The notes below the pieces were generated by a model. That model saw only the letters and a program-made list of their open reading frames with translations, did not search any database and was not told the origin of the DNA. A stretch of 64,000 bases of DNA from Lancefieldella parvula DSM 20469 (lineage in GTDB: Bacteria > Actinomycetota > Coriobacteriia > Coriobacteriales > Atopobiaceae): positions 620,001-684,000 of the forward strand of contig NC_013203.1 in NCBI RefSeq assembly GCF_000024225.1, read 5' to 3'. Each line of letters begins with the position of its first letter. Position 1 is the first letter of the stretch. The translations under genes were made by a program, and so were the position numbers. Of the stretch, positions 8,853-16,289 are shown one piece after another.

Positions 8853-9875
8853 ATGGCTTTTGATCCCAACGGTAAGGTTGTTGCAATTCTTGGTGCTACT
8901 GGTGTTGTTGGCGCTCAGATGATGCAGTGCCTTGAAGAGCGTAATTTTCCTATTAAGGAGCTGGTGCTCTTAGCGTCTGCTCGAAGTGCAGGCAAAACTA
9001 TCAACTTTATTGGTCAGCAGATTGTTATCCGTGAGGCAACTCCCGAGGCTTTTGAGGGAGTTGACATTGTTCTTGGAGCGGCCGGTGACGAGCAGGCAAA
9101 AGAGTTGCTCCCTGAAGCAGTTAAGCGCGGGTGCGTCTGTGTTGACAATTCCCATGCGTTCAGAATGGATCCCGATGTTCCGCTGGTAATTCCAGAGATT
9201 AATGCCGAAGACATCAAGGGACATAACGGCATCATTTCTAATCCAAATTGTGCAACCATTATTGGCCTGGTACCTCTGTATCCTCTACATAAAGTAGCAG
9301 GTGCTAAACGTATTATTGCTTCTACATATCAAGCTGCATCAGGTGCCGGTCTTCCTGGTCTTACTAGCTTGAAGAACCAGATGGCTGACGTTGTTGCAGG
9401 CAGGAAAGTAACCGAGACCACTCCTTTTGCATACCAGCTGGCAGTCAACCTGATTCCACAGATTGGTGGCTTTGATGAGGTTGGCTACACCTCCGAGGAA
9501 ATGAAGATGCAAAACGAGGGACGTAAGATTATGCATCTTCCTGAACTGCGCGTTAATTGTACTTGCGTCCGCGTTCCAATAATGCGCTCTCACTCCGAAT
9601 CCATCACTGTTGAGTTTGAGCGTCCTTTGAGCCCAAATGAAGCTCGAGCTATTCTTGAGGATGCACCGGGTATCAAGGTTGTGGACAATCCTGCAGAGCT
9701 TCAGTACCCGATGCCTCTTGATACCTCCGATCAAGATCTTATTTATGTTGGACGTATTCGAGAGGACCTCTCTGCTGATAAGAACACCAATGCATTGACG
9801 TTTTTCTGCTGCGGTGACCAGATTAGAAAGGGCGCCGCAACTAATGCTGTCCAGATTGCAGAGTATCTGCTGTAA
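8853..9875 (+). CDS. asd: Aspartate-semialdehyde dehydrogenase
   Basis: Reduces aspartyl phosphate to aspartate semialdehyde. The 340-residue product has the N-terminal ILGATGVVGAQM NADP-binding motif, the catalytic Cys in NPNCATI near residue 130, the ASGAGLPG loop and the substrate-binding RVPIMRSHSESI motif near residue 245. It is the last gene of hom-lysC-asd and is followed by a strong terminator at 9933-9974. Confidence 0.95.
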   Translation: MAFDPNGKVVAILGATGVVGAQMMQCLEERNFPIKELVLLASARSAGKTINFIGQQIVIREATPEAFEGVDIVLGAAGDEQAKELLPEAVKRGCVCVDNSHAFRMDPDVPLVIPEINAEDIKGHNGIISNPNCATIIGLVPLYPLHKVAGAKRIIASTYQAASGAGLPGLTSLKNQMADVVAGRKVTETTPFAYQLAVNLIPQIGGFDEVGYTSEEMKMQNEGRKIMHLPELRVNCTCVRVPIMRSHSESITVEFERPLSPNEARAILEDAPGIKVVDNPAELQYPMPLDTSDQDLIYVGRIREDLSADKNTNALTFFCCGDQIRKGAATNAVQIAEYLL

Positions 9876-9932
9876 TACGTGGCATATAAGGATGTGTTAA
9901 ACGTAAGTGCGCTTAGGTTTTTGTTGATCCAG

Positions 9933-9974
9933 TACCCGTTCAATCCCATTTTGTGGAATTGAACGGGTATTTTG
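9933..9974 (+). terminator. Rho-independent terminator after asd
   Basis: Perfect 12-bp stem starting TACCCGTTCAAT and closing ATTGAACGGGTA, with a 13-base loop and a TTTT tract. Ends the hom-lysC-asd unit. Confidence 0.88.
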
Positions 9975-9991
9975 TGCTTATGTTGGATTTT

Positions 9992-10059
9992 GTTTAATTG
10001 GTCATTTATAAAACTGATTTTAATCCCTCTATTTTCTATGGTATTTCAATACGGTTAAA
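9992..10059. repeat. Attachment-region repeat, block A, left copy
   Basis: A 68-base stretch aligns without gaps to 45126-45193 at the right end of the prophage; the last 19 bases (GTATTTCAATACGGTTAAA) are identical. In the right copy it is 36 bases from block B; here 1.6 kb separates the two blocks. See the finding on a nested attachment scar. Confidence 0.7.
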
Positions 10060-10082
10060 AATGGAAATCAGAACTTGCCACT

Positions 10083-10232
10083 ATGAAGAAAGAGAAAAAG
10101 AGCCTTTACAATCAAATATTAGAGATAAGAGAAGAAGTAGAACAGGCAGAAAAAGTTAAGACCTGTATAGAGCAGTTACAGGAACAAAAAAAGCAACTAT
10201 TACAGGTAAAGCGGAACGAGTTAGACCTATAA
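10083..10232 (+). CDS. Small charged coiled-coil protein (49 aa), unknown
   Basis: Forty-nine codons starting MKKEKKSLYNQ, almost entirely Lys, Glu and Gln with Leu/Ile heptads (LEIREEVEQAEKV, IEQLQEQKKQLLQ), so probably a coiled coil. It is at the left end of the AT-rich remnant. There is no convincing ribosome binding site immediately upstream, so this may be the tail of a truncated larger gene of the mobile element. Confidence 0.4.
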   Translation: MKKEKKSLYNQILEIREEVEQAEKVKTCIEQLQEQKKQLLQVKRNELDL

Positions 10233-10293
10233 AACTAAGCGAAAAAATGGTATAAATATAAATAATTATTTGATTTTGGAGGAGCTTAAATTT

Positions 10294-10713
10294 ATGAATG
10301 AAAGAGAGAAAATCATTCGTTTATGGTTTGATATGTGGCTTACACAACAAGACTTAGGGATAGATGAAATTTTTTCTGATGATGTAATTTATATTGAGAG
10401 TTGGTGTCCTAAGTATGAAAACCGTCAAACAGTAAAGCACTGGTTTAACGAGTGGAATACAAGAGGAATAGTGCTTGCGTGGGATATAAAGCAATTTTTT
10501 CATAAGGATAATCAAACTATTGTAGAATGGCACTTCAAAAATAAAATGAATGAGGGGGAAGTTGAAGAATTTGACGGTATTTCTTTGATTGTTTGGACAG
10601 CCGATAATAAGATAAAAGCATTAAAAGAGTTTGGCTGTAATTGCAATAACTACAATCCTTATAAAGAGAGTGAAACACCCTTATTTAGAGATGAAAAAGC
10701 AAATTGGTTTTGA
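10294..10713 (+). CDS. NTF2-like / SnoaL-like family protein
   Basis: A 139-residue protein with an NTF2-like pattern: N-terminal helix with EKIIRLWFDMWL, DDVIYIESW, then alternating strands with WDIKQFFHKDN and VEWHFKNKM. Such folds bind small ligands or are enzymes; no active site can be named. The start at 10294 has AGGAGC eight bases before it. It is AT-rich compared with the neighbouring host genes and is followed 12 bases later by the SAP-like gene. From memory, very similar proteins occur as cargo of streptococcal and clostridial mobile elements. Confidence 0.7.
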   Translation: MNEREKIIRLWFDMWLTQQDLGIDEIFSDDVIYIESWCPKYENRQTVKHWFNEWNTRGIVLAWDIKQFFHKDNQTIVEWHFKNKMNEGEVEEFDGISLIVWTADNKIKALKEFGCNCNNYNPYKESETPLFRDEKANWF

Positions 10714-10725
10714 GGAGATAAAATA

Positions 10726-11343
10726 TTGATAGAAAGTAGACCTGAGTTTGATAAAATTACATCGTTTGATGAATTTAGTAAATACTATTGGTATCGTGAA
10801 GAACTTTCACAGATATGCAAGTCATTAGGATTAGAATATAGAGGTATAAAACAAGAACTCAATTATATTATTGAGCAGTATTTTAAGGGTAATTTGATTA
10901 AAAAGTCATCAATAAAAAATGAAAAGAAAAAAGTGGAAACTATTACCTTAGATATGCCATTACTTGAATGTGGGTTCTCCTTTAACACACAATTTAGAGA
11001 ATATTTCTCAATTTTAACAGATGTTTCACCATTTAAATTTACTGCTGATATGGCTACTGCTTGGAGAAAAGTAAAAAGCGAAAATGATTTGAGTTTTACA
11101 ATTCAAGATATGCTGAAAGTTTATTATGGAAAATCAGATTATGCCAAGTATGATAATTCGGTTTGTCAATGGAATCAATTTTTAAAGGATTTCTGTGCAG
11201 ATGAAAATAGTTGCAACTATTCAAATAAATTAAAAGTAGCTTCCATTCTTTGGAAAGAAGTTAGAAATTCAAGAAATGAAAAAATTTATTCAAAGAATCT
11301 TTTGACTGAATATGCTTATAAAATAAAAGAGTATTGCAAGTAG
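10726..11343 (+). CDS. SAP-domain protein (DUF6434-like)
   Basis: A 205-residue protein, TTG start at 10726 with GAGGAG eight to twelve bases upstream. Residues about 12-50 (SFDEFSKYYWYREELSQICKS and the following LGLEYRGIKQELNYIIEQYF) match a SAP-like helix-turn-helix seen in DNA-binding proteins, followed by a basic linker (KKSSIKNEKKK) and a conserved C-terminal region with FKFTADMATAWRKVK. The family is recalled as DUF6434; its function is unknown. AT-rich and Firmicutes-like. Confidence 0.65.
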   Translation: MIESRPEFDKITSFDEFSKYYWYREELSQICKSLGLEYRGIKQELNYIIEQYFKGNLIKKSSIKNEKKKVETITLDMPLLECGFSFNTQFREYFSILTDVSPFKFTADMATAWRKVKSENDLSFTIQDMLKVYYGKSDYAKYDNSVCQWNQFLKDFCADENSCNYSNKLKVASILWKEVRNSRNEKIYSKNLLTEYAYKIKEYCK

Positions 11344-11451
11344 GATATTTTCAGTTTGCTAAACTAACAATTTAATAAAAGCTAACACGAAAACAGCAAA
11401 TCAAAAAAGGTTTACTGTTTTTTCTTTGCTTAAAAACGGAAAGGAGGACAC

Positions 11452-11616
11452 ATGGAAGAAGAAAAAAGAGAAATAAAAGCACCACCTAATAAACAGTTAA
11501 TTATGGATATTGGAAAGACAAAATACACTGTAAACCTACATTTCAAGCAAGGAACAGTCGAAACATACAAAGATAAAATACTAAAGCTAATTAAGAGAGA
11601 AACAGAGAAGATATAA
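11452..11616 (+). CDS. TnpW-like transposon-encoded protein (54 aa)
   Basis: Fifty-four codons with an excellent AAGGAGG site six bases before the ATG. The sequence has the TnpW pattern: a polar N-terminus, IGKTKYTVNLHF, then a charged helix ending in ILKLIKRETEK. TnpW proteins are encoded in Tn4451/Tn4453-class integrative elements; their role is not established. This gene is the best evidence that the AT-rich segment is transposon-derived. Confidence 0.65.
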   Translation: MEEEKREIKAPPNKQLIMDIGKTKYTVNLHFKQGTVETYKDKILKLIKRETEKI

Positions 11617-11696
11617 ATTTGTCAAAGAAATTTTGTTTATGTCCTTGACAAATCTTCCCAAATGACTCTGTAAGCATCGATATTTGTTTTTAGATT

Positions 11697-11751
11697 TATC
11701 GAGGTAAATGGCCTATCTAAATAGTTAAAACTTTTATTCGAACAGGTATTC
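11697..11751. repeat. Attachment-region repeat, block B, left copy
   Basis: Fifty-five bases identical at 54 positions to 45230-45284 inside the right end of the prophage. It lies outside attL, so the similarity cannot be explained by the 51-bp core duplication alone. Confidence 0.85.
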
Positions 11752-11810
11752 TACTTTTACAGTAGCCATACAGTTTGGAGGCAAAATGGAGGCAGAAAAT
11801 AAAAAATTTA

Positions 11811-11840
11811 ACAAAAAAGGTAGACGGCAAGCCGCCTACC
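11811..11840 (-). terminator. Terminator of the truncated tRNA-Arg copy
   Basis: On the minus strand a GGTAGGCGGC / GCCGTCTACC stem with a two-base loop is followed by six T residues. It would terminate a tRNA-Arg transcript reading leftwards. A diverged copy exists downstream of the intact tRNA at 45343-45373. Confidence 0.65.
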
Positions 11841-11844
11841 TGGT

Positions 11845-11895
11845 GTTTTTGGTGCCTCCTGCGCGATTCGAACGCGCGACCTGCGGTTTAGAAGA
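11845..11895 (-). pseudogene. attL: 3' half of tRNA-Arg (truncated tRNA)
   Basis: Fifty-one bases are identical to 45377-45427. They comprise the anticodon-loop-to-CCA half of tRNA-Arg on the minus strand (tRNA part 11850-11895) plus five downstream bases. To the right the sequence becomes phage DNA, so the 5' half of the tRNA is missing and this copy is not functional. This defines the left attachment site; crossover lies within this block. Confidence 0.9.
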
Positions 11896-12002
11896 TATAT
11901 CATCAACCGCTCATTAAATTCCGTTACGCTCAATAAATGCCGTTACGACCTGCTAAAACGAGTTTTTGTCCGGTGTGTATAGTAAAACTGTCCATACAGT
12001 TT

Positions 12003-12020
12003 GGGTGCAAAAAGGGTGCA
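12003..12020 (+). repeat. Candidate integrase arm-type site, left
   Basis: The 18-mer GGGTGCAAAAAGGGTGCA, itself a tandem GGGTGCA pair, occurs here 108 bases inside attL and again at 45309-45326, 51 bases inside attR, in the same orientation. A diverged GGAGGCAAAATGGAGGCA form lies outside attL near 11777. Placement on both arms of the reconstructed attP suits an integrase or excisionase binding site. Confidence 0.5.
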
Positions 12021-12059
12021 CTGCACCCCTTTAAGCGTTTGCACGTTAAGGAGAACGGC

Positions 12060-13271
12060 ATGAATATTGCAGTCAAAAGACATGGAACTTTCTGGCAAGC
12101 TCGTGTACGTTTTCGTGGAGCTGATGGAACCATCCAAGAAAAAAGTAAATCTCTCGGAATTCCCTGTGCGGCTGGAAGGGGCAAAAAAGTTGCTCGAGCA
12201 GCTGCTGAGAAATGGGTTCAAGATGCAGGGTTTGTTGAGGTTGTCGAACAGAATCAAGCAACAAGGCTTGATTGTTCGGCATATACGTATTGTCTTAATT
12301 ACTTTAAGAGCCTTGTTGCCACACAACAAATTGAACGTCGTACTTATACGTCTTATAAGAATAACGTCCGATATATTGATTTGTTCTTTGGAGAAAAGCG
12401 ACTACAAGAGATTACTGTCACGGATGTCGAGTTATATGTGTCTTGGCTTTATGATTCTGGCTATGCAGCTAATACGGTTAAGAAAGCATTTAACTCCTTC
12501 CGTGCTTGTACGCGCCATGCTGTAGCAATTAGAGATCTGCAATACGATCCATGTGCGGCAATTAAAGCGCCAAAAGGTTATCTTGCACCGCCAAATCCGC
12601 TAAACGAACCTTCACGCAAGAAGCTTCAAGTCATGCTTTCTGCTCTTGAGCTTTCTCCGATGGTACTTGCGACATACCTGGCATATTACACAGGTATGAG
12701 ACGTGAGGAGTGTTGTGGACTTCAATGGAAGGACGTGAAGTTTAAAGCTGAAGATGTCACAGCACATCTCTGTCGAGCCATCTCATACGATGGCGGCAAA
12801 ACCTACATTAAGGGTTTAAAAAATGGTAAAGATAGAACGGTACCTATTCCAGCTCCGCTTGTAGACATTCTTAAGCAGTGGCGTTCTAAATACATTGAAG
12901 ATTGTATGTTGATGGGAATTGCGTTTAGTGAAGAGATGTACGTTCTAGGTGACTTCTCTGGCGAATATCTTAGACCAGAGCGAGCGACTGCATGGTGGAA
13001 GAGTCACTCTGAGGAGTGGGGTCTTCTTGGAACGCAGGGGAGAAGACCAGTCTTTCATGATCTGCGACACACATATGCAACGATTGCAGTTAGAACTATG
13101 GACATTAAGAGCGCACAAGACATTCTTGGACACAGCGATATTAATATGACAATGCGTTATGCAGATACAGACTTGGAGCAAATTCAAAAGGCAGGGAAAA
13201 TTATTGGAGAGGCTCTTAACGATGCTCACAAAGACGGTGCAGAAGTACTACAACTTAGGCGAGCGATATAA
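12060..13271 (+). CDS. int: Phage tyrosine integrase
   Basis: Site-specific recombinase expected to integrate the phage into tRNA-Arg. The 403-residue product has a short N-terminal arm-binding region (VKRHGTFWQARVRF), a SAM-like core-binding domain around residues 75-165, and the catalytic domain with Arg (TGMRREE, about 214), H-L-R (FHDLRHTY, about 333-336), His (LGHSDI, about 358) and the nucleophile Tyr (MRYADTD, about 367). The start at 12060 is supported by AAGGAG six bases upstream; an in-frame start at 11937 would extend into the attachment region without a binding site. It reads away from attL and ends at a bidirectional terminator. Confidence 0.95.
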   Translation: MNIAVKRHGTFWQARVRFRGADGTIQEKSKSLGIPCAAGRGKKVARAAAEKWVQDAGFVEVVEQNQATRLDCSAYTYCLNYFKSLVATQQIERRTYTSYKNNVRYIDLFFGEKRLQEITVTDVELYVSWLYDSGYAANTVKKAFNSFRACTRHAVAIRDLQYDPCAAIKAPKGYLAPPNPLNEPSRKKLQVMLSALELSPMVLATYLAYYTGMRREECCGLQWKDVKFKAEDVTAHLCRAISYDGGKTYIKGLKNGKDRTVPIPAPLVDILKQWRSKYIEDCMLMGIAFSEEMYVLGDFSGEYLRPERATAWWKSHSEEWGLLGTQGRRPVFHDLRHTYATIAVRTMDIKSAQDILGHSDINMTMRYADTDLEQIQKAGKIIGEALNDAHKDGAEVLQLRRAI

Positions 13272-13299
13272 AAAGAGGAGCTTATTGCTCCTCTTTTTT
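13271..13299. terminator. Bidirectional terminator between int and the lysogeny operon
   Basis: AAAGAGGAGC / GCTCCTCTTT stem with a five-base loop, flanked by an A run on the left and a T run on the right, so it works for both the integrase and the convergent leftward genes. Confidence 0.85.
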
Positions 13300-13824
13300 A
13301 CTCCAACGTTTTGAAATTACCTCGTAGGTTATTCCAATTCGTTTTATTGTCATACAAGTTACAAGAACAAGATTTAATGAAAAGGCAATTGCTAAACCTG
13401 CAAATAGATTTCCTATCAATGTGCTGTATGTTGCTACAAGTGGTTTTACAACTATAAATGCCGCTGAAGTAAAACCTGCGACGACAGCCCAAAGAGTACA
13501 ATAAAAAATCTCATCGATTACTCTTAGTTCATTTCCTTCATGCTTAATGTCTTTCTGAGAGATTAGTTGCATCCTAAGCTGGTAAATCATAACAACAACG
13601 GCAAAAATTAACGAAGAGGTAATTGCTACCCATGTTAGGAGTCCCTGAAGAGCTTCATCGAGAGAGTCATGGAATTTATCTGCGTTGATGATAATTACAA
13701 CAGCAATGATAAGCGGTGTAATAATCTGACAAAAAACGTCAAATTTAGATATCTTCTTTTCGTAACCTTGGTGGAGTGATGCAATATAGTTTTTGACCAC
13801 ATAACATAAACTAATTTTGCTCAT
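13282..13824 (-). CDS. Four-helix membrane protein, RexB-like candidate
   Basis: A 180-residue protein with four predicted membrane segments at about residues 30-48, 60-81, 106-131 and 136-160, and charged cytoplasmic ends (KRWSKKEEQ at the C-terminus). No sequence family is recognised. It is the last gene of the leftward lysogeny operon, directly after a soluble 305-residue protein. In phage lambda the order repressor, RexA (soluble, 279 aa), RexB (four-helix channel, 144 aa) is the same. The RexB assignment rests on position, size and topology, not on residue identity. The start ATG is preceded by AAGGAGGAG. Confidence 0.45.
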   Translation of the reverse strand: MSKISLCYVVKNYIASLHQGYEKKISKFDVFCQIITPLIIAVVIIINADKFHDSLDEALQGLLTWVAITSSLIFAVVVMIYQLRMQLISQKDIKHEGNELRVIDEIFYCTLWAVVAGFTSAAFIVVKPLVATYSTLIGNLFAGLAIAFSLNLVLVTCMTIKRIGITYEVISKRWSKKEEQ

Positions 13825-13867
13825 TTCTCCTCCTTATGTCGAACATTCGTTCTTTGTTGTTATTATT

Positions 13868-14785
13868 CTACAATATTGAGCGTCCTAATCTGTTTGAAAT
13901 GTCTTCTACCTTTTCTGCACATCTTTTAACAAACTCATTATCGCTTAAAGGTTTGTCTCCATTACAGTTTAATAACTCTACAATTCTCATATCAAAATCA
14001 TCATTCAGTTTGAACTTCTTTGTTCGTCCAACGTTATTTTTCATTTGAACTTCGACAACAGCGTCATCGCCGTCAAAAATACTCTTTTCATATCCGACTA
14101 AGGTTTTTCTTCTCGCGTCTTTAGATCTAATTGCATCGAGTATCTTCGTTGGAAATGGTCTGTTCTTTTTATGCCCATACGTCAACATGACATAGTCGCT
14201 TTCTTTAATTAGGCTTTCAGATATGTCATTTTGTTTGATGTAGTGTTTGATAGAAATTTGCTCGACAGATTTAAATGTGTCTTCTGCTTCTTTTTCTGTA
14301 ACTGCTTCATATTTCATAGTTACGTGTGGAGCGGCTTGTCTCAGGTAGTTTGCAAATTCTTTTGGAACAATAGTATCTCCAGCAAATGATAAAGCATGCT
14401 CAACGCAAAGGATTGCATATGTATCGCCTGTGTTTTCAACAGATAAATAAACGCGTGTTCCAACTAATGCAGCTTGTTCTGCATTAATATTTCCTACATT
14501 TTTATTAGTAGATGGCTCATAGATAACACGGTCTTCACCGGCTAGACCAGATTCAATTGATGCGAGAATACTTTTTTCTGAGATGGTATCAATCTTGTGA
14601 AATCTTAGAATTTTGACGTTTTCATTTTCTAATTTTGGGATGACCCTAGAATTGAGAAATTTCGAGAAGTGTGTAAGTATGCTTTCTCCATCTAAATCAT
14701 ATATGCTACACACTTCATCAGGGTGTCTTCTTTTGTTGAACATGAATTTGTAAACAACAAGAGTTCTTTCAGCATAAACAACCAT
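13868..14785 (-). CDS. Soluble lysogeny-operon protein, RexA-like candidate
   Basis: A 305-residue soluble protein with no recognised catalytic motif. The layout recalls lambda RexA: an early ILRFHKID strand (RexA has YLYIHKID), a central strand pair reading VYLSVENTGDTYAILCVEH, and a C-terminal half with strands and a final helix ending in a Cys-containing amphipathic segment. In lambda, RexA senses an invading phage and gates RexB. The start at 14785 has AAAGGG eight bases upstream, and that site is part of an 87-base repeat shared with the 16181 gene. Alternatives are an unrelated abortive-infection protein or a nucleoid-associated protein. Confidence in expression is high, in function modest. 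Confidence 0.45.
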   Translation of the reverse strand: MVVYAERTLVVYKFMFNKRRHPDEVCSIYDLDGESILTHFSKFLNSRVIPKLENENVKILRFHKIDTISEKSILASIESGLAGEDRVIYEPSTNKNVGNINAEQAALVGTRVYLSVENTGDTYAILCVEHALSFAGDTIVPKEFANYLRQAAPHVTMKYEAVTEKEAEDTFKSVEQISIKHYIKQNDISESLIKESDYVMLTYGHKKNRPFPTKILDAIRSKDARRKTLVGYEKSIFDGDDAVVEVQMKNNVGRTKKFKLNDDFDMRIVELLNCNGDKPLSDNEFVKRCAEKVEDISNRLGRSIL

Positions 14786-14793
14786 CTCTCAAA

Positions 14794-14880
14794 CCCTTTC
14801 ACAATTCTTTCAAGCTTTTATAAATCGGATTTACTTTTTATTCATTGCTACCACTAAGAGGAAACGTACGCTTTAAGAAA
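14794..14880 (-). repeat. Duplicated promoter/leader segment, copy 1
   Basis: About 87 bases that match 16189-16275 closely: the 37-base part next to the start codons differs at only one position, and the ACCACTA block is also shared. Both copies end with the AAAGGG ribosome binding site of the gene they precede. On the minus strand both contain TCCGATTTATAAAAGC, with TATAAA a possible -10. The 14786-14906 gap holds nothing else. Confidence 0.75.
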
Positions 14881-14906
14881 CAAATAATTAGCAATAAAGC
14901 GACATC

Positions 14907-15935
14907 TTAGCTTTGTTTTAACATTTCGAGCATTTGTTGCTCACTTATAATTTTGATGCCAGTTCGGTCGGCATACTTCCTAGCTGTTTTAATTTTTGTG
15001 GTTTCGTCTCCAGAGCAATCAATCAAATAATTAGTTTTGAGAGTTACTCTTTCGCTCAAGGTTGCCCCATTTGTAATTAGCATTTTTAGAAAATCGCTTT
15101 TAGGCATACAGCACGGAACACCTGTCAAGCAAAAGACGGTTCCAGAAAGCTTTGTGCTTTCAGTGTTTTTATCGGTGTATTTCTCAATACATTTTACGTT
15201 TTCCGTTGTTGCTATAGAAATTTCTCTCATCTTTTCGTAGATGCCATAAGTCATATAACAGTCCGCGAGAGCCCTGTGAGCTTTGCCATGTTGTTTAACG
15301 TTAAGTCTTTTGGCAATATTTATCAGTTTGTATGGTGGCTCTAAGATTTGTCTAGCCAATTTGTATGTGTCATACCAAACATAATCGCATAAAAAGTCGC
15401 GTCTAAAGAAATTCTCCTCGAGAACAATCGCGTCATATCTAAGAGAGTTATGACCGATTAGAGGAAATCCTTTAACGAACGTATCAAATTGCGGGATAAC
15501 TTTATCGAGCGTTGGCGCATTCTTTACCATGTGATTAGTTATATGGTTGATTGCAGTTGCGCCAGATGGTATCTCTCTTGGAGGATGAATGAGCGAACTA
15601 AATTCTTCTGTAATTTTTCCGTCTACTACTTTAAGAGCGGCAATTTCAATGATTTCGCAGTAATGGACGTCTAGCCCTGTTGTTTCAAGATCTACTACTA
15701 CATATGATTCAGGATATTTTGAGACATCAAAATCTGCCCAGCGCGTTCTTTTTAAAGGAACATTACTTGGTTTAGTTTTAACTTTTGGTGCTTGAGGGGA
15801 TACAGGCAATGGGATATTTTGTGCACCAGCAGGAGGTGTTGGGTAAAAACCATTTGTCGAATTTTGTTTTTTATTGCGCCGCTTTTTGAAAAGTAGGAAC
15901 ACAACTACGAGAAACACTAGATACCAGAAAGCCAT
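14907..15935 (-). CDS. Membrane-anchored DEDDh exonuclease with C-terminal BRCT domain
   Basis: A 342-residue protein. Residues 2-16 form a membrane anchor followed by a Lys/Arg stop-transfer (KKRRNKK) and a Pro-rich linker to about 62. Residues about 78-235 form a DNA polymerase III epsilon-like exonuclease with all motifs: DLETTG at 82-87, HNSLRYD with Asp168, and HRALADC with His220 and Asp225. Residues about 262-341 form a BRCT domain (LSGTVFCLTGVP, TNYLIDC). The nuclease and BRCT should lie in the cytoplasm at the membrane. Soluble epsilon-BRCT proteins are common; the membrane anchor plus location in a lysogeny operon is unusual and suggests action on incoming DNA. Alternatively a repair nuclease. 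Confidence 0.85.
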   Translation of the reverse strand: MAFWYLVFLVVVFLLFKKRRNKKQNSTNGFYPTPPAGAQNIPLPVSPQAPKVKTKPSNVPLKRTRWADFDVSKYPESYVVVDLETTGLDVHYCEIIEIAALKVVDGKITEEFSSLIHPPREIPSGATAINHITNHMVKNAPTLDKVIPQFDTFVKGFPLIGHNSLRYDAIVLEENFFRRDFLCDYVWYDTYKLARQILEPPYKLINIAKRLNVKQHGKAHRALADCYMTYGIYEKMREISIATTENVKCIEKYTDKNTESTKLSGTVFCLTGVPCCMPKSDFLKMLITNGATLSERVTLKTNYLIDCSGDETTKIKTARKYADRTGIKIISEQQMLEMLKQS

Positions 15936-15980
15936 ACATTCTCCTAAATGGTTTACCGCTAACTCTCGTAATGACTAGTT

Positions 15981-16181
15981 TTACTTGAATAAATCGAAGA
16001 TACTAAATGTAAGTTTGTTATAAGCCTTGTTGTAGAGAGCTTTTTTAGGGTCTTTGAAAATACCTGTACCTTTCTTCTCATATCCAGGAATAATGGCTTT
16101 TTTGATACTTCGTTTTAGCTTTCCTGTTGTACGAGCTGATATAGAGCGCTTAAGACTTGGCTTTCGCATTCCGAACTTCAT
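15981..16181 (-). CDS. Small basic phage protein (66 aa)
   Basis: A 66-residue, strongly basic protein (RKPSLKRSISARTTGKLKR, GYEKKGTGIFKDPKKA). Similar short basic proteins are recalled beside CI-type repressors in phages of Firmicutes; their function is unknown. The ATG at 16181 lies a few bases after the AAAGGG site at the end of duplicated leader copy 2. The 45-base gap to the exonuclease gene has no terminator, so co-transcription leftwards is likely. Confidence 0.65.
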   Translation of the reverse strand: MKFGMRKPSLKRSISARTTGKLKRSIKKAIIPGYEKKGTGIFKDPKKALYNKAYNKLTFSIFDLFK

Positions 16182-16188
16182 GTTCTTT

Positions 16189-16275
16189 ACCCTTTCACAA
16201 TTCCTTCAAGCTTTTATAAATCGGACTCAATTTTTGTCCGGTGTTACCACTAGAGTAGAACGCATGTTCTTTGAG
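16189..16275 (-). repeat. Duplicated promoter/leader segment, copy 2
   Basis: Partner of 14794-14880. This copy additionally holds a CGGAC-N9-GTCCG dyad just upstream of the shared TATAAA box, which is absent from copy 1. It would provide a repressor-independent or separately controlled start for the genes downstream of the repressor. Confidence 0.7.
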
Positions 16276-16289
16276 AATTAAACATTTCT

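Larger units (their letters stand above)
10060..11696. mobile_element. Remnant of a Firmicutes-type transposon/ICE
   Basis: About 1.64 kb of strongly AT-rich DNA between block A (ends 10059) and block B (begins 11697), which are only 36 bases apart in the right-hand copy. It carries four small plus-strand genes, one recognisable as TnpW-like from Tn4451-class elements and two that resemble cargo of streptococcal/clostridial conjugative elements. No recombinase or complete transfer gene is present, and the exact ends are inferred from loss of similarity, not from visible target duplications. Confidence 0.6.

Noticed and set aside
11937-12059. Upstream extension of the integrase
   Set aside because: In-frame but without RBS and overlapping attachment sequences; the ATG at 12060 has AAGGAG at the right distance.
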